A stretch of DNA of 64,000 nt from CAJQQY01 sp045106765 (GTDB taxonomy: Bacteria; Bacteroidota; Bacteroidia; Chitinophagales; Saprospiraceae): NCBI GenBank assembly GCA_045106765.1, contig JBGCFD010000154.1, positions 27,088-91,087 of the forward strand, read 5' to 3'. The notes below the pieces were generated by a model. It searched no databases, had not been told where the DNA came from, and worked only from the letters and a program-made list of their open reading frames with translations. The position numbers and the translations under genes were made by a program. Shown piece by piece: positions 60,989-64,000 of the stretch. The first letter of the stretch is position 1. Each line of letters opens with the position of its first letter.

Positions 60989-62707
60989 ATGAGAAAATCA
61001 TGGAGTGTTTTATTTTTGGGGGCTTGTTTTTTAATAAATGTAAATACGATATTTGCTCAGCCTAGAACGTTGAACAAAGCATTGGAAGATAGCATTTATC
61101 AAAAAGCAATTTTGATGTTAGATTTTACCGAATCAACTGATAATCAACGTGTTGCGGATGAAGTGAGCATGCAACAAGTAATTGATTTGTTAGGGTATGG
61201 TTTTACAGAAGTGGATAGTTTGGAAGAGATGTTTTTGAAGGAAAAAATGAAGGCAGTTAAGAAAGATTTTGGACTTAGTTTTTCCGCAAGATATACACAT
61301 AATGGAGAGCGAGCAGATGAAGTTTTAGAGCCCGGAACGAGATGGAGAGCAGGAGTGGAGTGGGACGTTTTGAATGATGGTTTTTTTGACAAAAAAAGAA
61401 AAAGTAAGGGCGTTGAAGACGAATTAAAACTATATGAATTAGAAGCAAATCAGAGAAGACGAACTAATAATTATCCATTCATTTATAATAAAATAATTCA
61501 TACGGGTAATCAACGAAAGATTGAATTATTACACCAAAGAATTCCTTACCTAGAATCTTTATTGGAAATTTTGACAGATTTATATTATATCCATGATGTG
61601 AAATATACAGAAGTTTTGGATGTAAAAAAGAAGGTCGAAGAAAGCAAAGCTTTGCTTAATACATACGAAAAATTTAACCATGCATTTACTGCTCGAGTGC
61701 AACAAGATACGTTGGAGTTAGATGCTGGAAAATTTCCTATCCTAAATATCGACATCGATAAATTACTCAATGATACCATTTATGAACAACTCATCAACAA
61801 GATAGTGGATGTAAAAAAAGAAGCCATTCAGAATAGAGATGCAAATGTCAATCTTCCTAATTTAAAATTATTTGGCAACTATAATTTGCGAACTCGAACA
61901 TTTGAGTACGATCGTTCTTTTGTAAGTTATGGAGCTTCATTTAGCATGCCTATTGATTTTAATAAAAAAGAAAAAAGGATGTCTAATTTTTTGGAAGGGG
62001 AAATCATCCAGCAGAAAGCAGATAATCAAGTTTTTAATAATACTCGTGAATTACTGAATTTGTACCAAGAGTATAACTATAAAATGAAACAGTATATCGC
62101 ATTTTTACATAACAAAGCACGACTAGAAGAATTGCTTCGAGTGGAAAGAGTTTTGTTGAATTATGATCGACGAGGGCATTCACCACTTTCAGCTTTGAAT
62201 TATCAAGATATGATTTTGGCAGTAGATATGGAGTTGCTGGACATCCAACAAATGATGTATCTCAACTTAGCAAAGATTGTTACTAAAAGCTACCATTCGG
62301 ATATTATGTCTTGTTTGAGTATTCGAAATTTTGAAGAAGTTGGGAAAAAATTAGAAGGGGTTAGATATGTTTATTTGGCAAAATCAGACCTTCAGGAGAA
62401 CTTCACCTTTATTATAAATTATTTGCACAAAAACGAGTTTAAATCAGTCATCTTGGATGAAAAAATTCCAATAGAATATTATAAAAAATTTGGAGATGCG
62501 GGGATTCTAGCGTTGACCATTTATGATCCAATTTTTACCACTTTGGAAATTGAGAAAGTACCCATTCATAAATTTGACAATCGGAATCATTTAGAATTTT
62601 GGATTTCATCAGCACGACGAGCCAAATCGAAAAGTGTCTTTTTGTTTGAAAGTTTTGGGGCCTTGGTTGAATTGGATAAGCGAAATAAGCAGATTTCGAG
62701 AAAATAA
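60989..62707 (+). CDS. TolC-like outer-membrane protein with extra C-terminal domain
   Basis: 572 residues. Signal peptide 1-23 (cut after NTIFA). The body to about 450 is long amphipathic helices with short barrel-type strands: FGLSFSARYTHNGERADE, RWRAGVEWDVLNDGF, LPNLKLFGNYNLRTRTFEYDRSFVSYGASFSMPIDF and the coil AYKMKQ/LLNLYQEYNYKMKQY. Residues about 455-572 form a separate alpha-beta domain (GVRYVYLAKSDLQENFTFIINYL; SVILDEKIPIEYY), not part of ordinary TolC. It would form the outer-membrane channel of an export complex together with the adaptor encoded 28 bases downstream. Cargo is probably a polysaccharide. Confidence 0.78.
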   Translation: MRKSWSVLFLGACFLINVNTIFAQPRTLNKALEDSIYQKAILMLDFTESTDNQRVADEVSMQQVIDLLGYGFTEVDSLEEMFLKEKMKAVKKDFGLSFSARYTHNGERADEVLEPGTRWRAGVEWDVLNDGFFDKKRKSKGVEDELKLYELEANQRRRTNNYPFIYNKIIHTGNQRKIELLHQRIPYLESLLEILTDLYYIHDVKYTEVLDVKKKVEESKALLNTYEKFNHAFTARVQQDTLELDAGKFPILNIDIDKLLNDTIYEQLINKIVDVKKEAIQNRDANVNLPNLKLFGNYNLRTRTFEYDRSFVSYGASFSMPIDFNKKEKRMSNFLEGEIIQQKADNQVFNNTRELLNLYQEYNYKMKQYIAFLHNKARLEELLRVERVLLNYDRRGHSPLSALNYQDMILAVDMELLDIQQMMYLNLAKIVTKSYHSDIMSCLSIRNFEEVGKKLEGVRYVYLAKSDLQENFTFIINYLHKNEFKSVILDEKIPIEYYKKFGDAGILALTIYDPIFTTLEIEKVPIHKFDNRNHLEFWISSARRAKSKSVFLFESFGALVELDKRNKQISRK

Positions 62708-62734
62708 ATCGACTGTTTTTAATCAGCAAGAATC

Positions 62735-63799
62735 ATGAAGAATTTTAATTTCAAATCTAAAACGAGCGTCATCAAAACGCTTAAAGAGCCACCAAAGGCC
62801 AAGCAAAAGATCAACTGGCAGAAGTGGTCTTGGATAGGTATTCTTAGTGCGATCGTTTTATTTTCTGGTTTTAGGATTTTTAATGGAGTGGCAGTTTTGA
62901 GAGGAAAAGGGCAAGTAGAATTGAAAAAGCAAGCATTGACTTTTACCAACGATGTAAAAATTTTAGATATCCTCGTAGAAGAAGGACAAGAAGTAAAAAG
63001 AGGAGATACGTTGTTTTTTTATCATAATGAATATAATGACATAGGGAATTCGATTCGTAGTTCCTACAATGCTAACAAGCCAATTGATTGGATCGAAAGA
63101 GAACGGTTGAATTTGAAAAAACAAATCGCTTTAAAAAATATAGAAAAAGACAACTTGTCTTCTCGACTAAAATTTAAGAAGGATGAATTTAAACATCAGC
63201 AAGATTTAGTTTTACTAGGAGTCAATGACATTGAATATACTTTAACCTCTATCGAATCAGATATTATGAAGATAGAGGTTCAACGAAAAATTTTAAAAGA
63301 AGAAATTAGTTTTTTGAGACGGCATTTATATCGACTTCGAAAACAAGAAAAAGAGATGCAAAAATTGGAAGCGGATAAGCAAGACTTTGAGAATGTAATG
63401 ATAAATGAGATTACACCTTATGTTGCTTTGATTGATGGAATTATTGGAAATATAAATTTTAGTCCCAATGAAGTTTGCTATGAGAAACAAGATGTAATGA
63501 CGATCCATCAAAAAGAAAATATTAGTATTCGAGCCTATTTTGATCCTGAATTAATGGCGCATTTAGAGCTGAATGATGTGATGCAAATTCAATTTCCAGA
63601 TGGAATGAAAGGCTTGGGAAGAATTAGTAATATTTATATTTCTACCAAAGAATTGCCTGTAGAATTTCAAAGTAAATATGAACCTGTACAGCGAAATGTA
63701 GTGATTGACATTATGCCAATCACGGAGGAAGAAGGAGCTAGATGGGTTAATTTTTATAAAATGACAGTAGATGTTTCTAAATTAAAATATGAATTATAG
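62735..63799 (+). CDS. HlyD-like periplasmic adaptor protein
   Basis: 354 residues. A single membrane helix at about 32-51 anchors the protein in the inner membrane. The biotinyl-lipoyl-like strand VKILDILVEEGQEVKRGDTLFFY (about 72-95) precedes a long coiled coil (about 125-225: LNLKKQIALKNIEKDNLSSRLKFKKDEFKHQ... and LRRHLYRLRKQEKEMQKLEADKQ). The return strands IDGIIGNINFSPNEVCYEKQDVMTIHQKENISIRAYFDPELMAHL complete the fold. It joins an inner-membrane transporter or synthase to the TolC-like protein. That inner-membrane partner is probably encoded just beyond the window. Confidence 0.85.
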   Translation: MKNFNFKSKTSVIKTLKEPPKAKQKINWQKWSWIGILSAIVLFSGFRIFNGVAVLRGKGQVELKKQALTFTNDVKILDILVEEGQEVKRGDTLFFYHNEYNDIGNSIRSSYNANKPIDWIERERLNLKKQIALKNIEKDNLSSRLKFKKDEFKHQQDLVLLGVNDIEYTLTSIESDIMKIEVQRKILKEEISFLRRHLYRLRKQEKEMQKLEADKQDFENVMINEITPYVALIDGIIGNINFSPNEVCYEKQDVMTIHQKENISIRAYFDPELMAHLELNDVMQIQFPDGMKGLGRISNIYISTKELPVEFQSKYEPVQRNVVIDIMPITEEEGARWVNFYKMTVDVSKLKYEL

Positions 63800-63987
63800 A
63801 TTTTGTAAAGTATTGATTTTCAAATGGTTACAAATTTTAATGTGTTTTTTTTAACAGTCACTTAAGTTTAATTTTTCGTAAAAAAATCACTTGACTTTAT
63901 CTTAATTTTATTTTAGACATATTATCAAAACCCTCCATTTTAGAGAACTGAGTTAATTTTTCCCCCCAACTGATATCATACACAAAA

Positions 63988-64000
63988 ATGAATGCATTAA
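63988..64000 (+). CDS. Possible start of a further gene, cut by the window edge
   Basis: ATG AAT GCA TTA A begins at 63988 after a 188-base gap and runs off the end. Four residues (MNAL) allow no identification. By position it may be an inner-membrane component or glycosyltransferase of the export module. Confidence 0.3.

Noticed and set aside
1..64000. CRISPR array or rRNA operon
   Set aside because: No regularly spaced direct repeats of 25-40 bases and no rRNA signature sequence were seen; the recurring repeats are palindromes in single copies per gap.

Overview
The window is about 64 kb of AT-rich DNA from a Bacteroidota chromosome, most likely the Saprospiria/Cytophagia side of the phylum. 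This is inferred from a secreted phosphoesterase with a type IX secretion (T9SS) C-terminal sorting domain, promoters of the TTTG / TAnnTTTG type, the Bacteroidota-type GlmU-like protein, type B L31, a tmRNA tag ending in AMAA, DUF4199 and DUF4836 proteins, and heavy use of CGA for arginine. No rRNA operon, classical tRNA, CRISPR array or intact transposon was seen.

Region 1 (1-14905) is a surface-polysaccharide locus. It holds the tail of a probable glycosyltransferase, a GINT1-N-like protein, a BcsL/FemAB-like acyltransferase, a polyprenyl-phosphate sugar phosphotransferase, a DUF4956 / CotH-beta-helix / VTC three-gene cassette, a polysaccharide-lyase-like lipoprotein, two GT4 glycosyltransferases and a NodB deacetylase. 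A T9SS-exported metallophosphoesterase follows (15245-16816). Region 2 (16912-22258, minus strand) is a purine catabolism operon: guanine deaminase, then xanthine dehydrogenase XdhA, XdhB and the XdhC maturation factor. A CynX/NimT-type MFS transporter is divergent from it.

Region 3 (23727-27386) looks acquired. An IS3-like remnant precedes a translationally coupled pair: an EAD11-like / patatin / membrane-anchored protein and a signal-peptide-bearing, probably outer-membrane protein. This pair is the best candidate for an undescribed conflict or envelope-damage system. Region 4 (27477-58342) is mostly housekeeping: tmRNA, metG, two related TPR-like membrane proteins, a DHFR-family reductase, a spermidine-synthase-like protein, GlmU-like, L31, a membrane LuxR-type regulator with DUF4199, YraN, pgi, manA, a SPOR protein, YfiT/DinB, lipoproteins, DUF4836, Gfo/Idh/MocA, a second sugar phosphotransferase, AlkC-like, a probable structured ncRNA, CNNM/CorC, VOC, an outer-membrane-type protein, a double-OmpA protein and an AddA/RecB-like helicase. 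Region 5 (58479-64000) has a SPOR protein and then an export-linked polysaccharide module: nucleotide-sugar dehydrogenase, TolC-like protein, HlyD-like adaptor, and the first codons of a further gene at the edge.

Many intergenic gaps hold imperfect palindromes whose arms are built from short, nearly repeated words (for example around ttaacggttaatgattaac or gattaggtaattag). Some words recur at several loci. They occur between genes of any relative orientation and are reported as a possible dispersed element class. All database-level statements here are from memory of families; no search was run.
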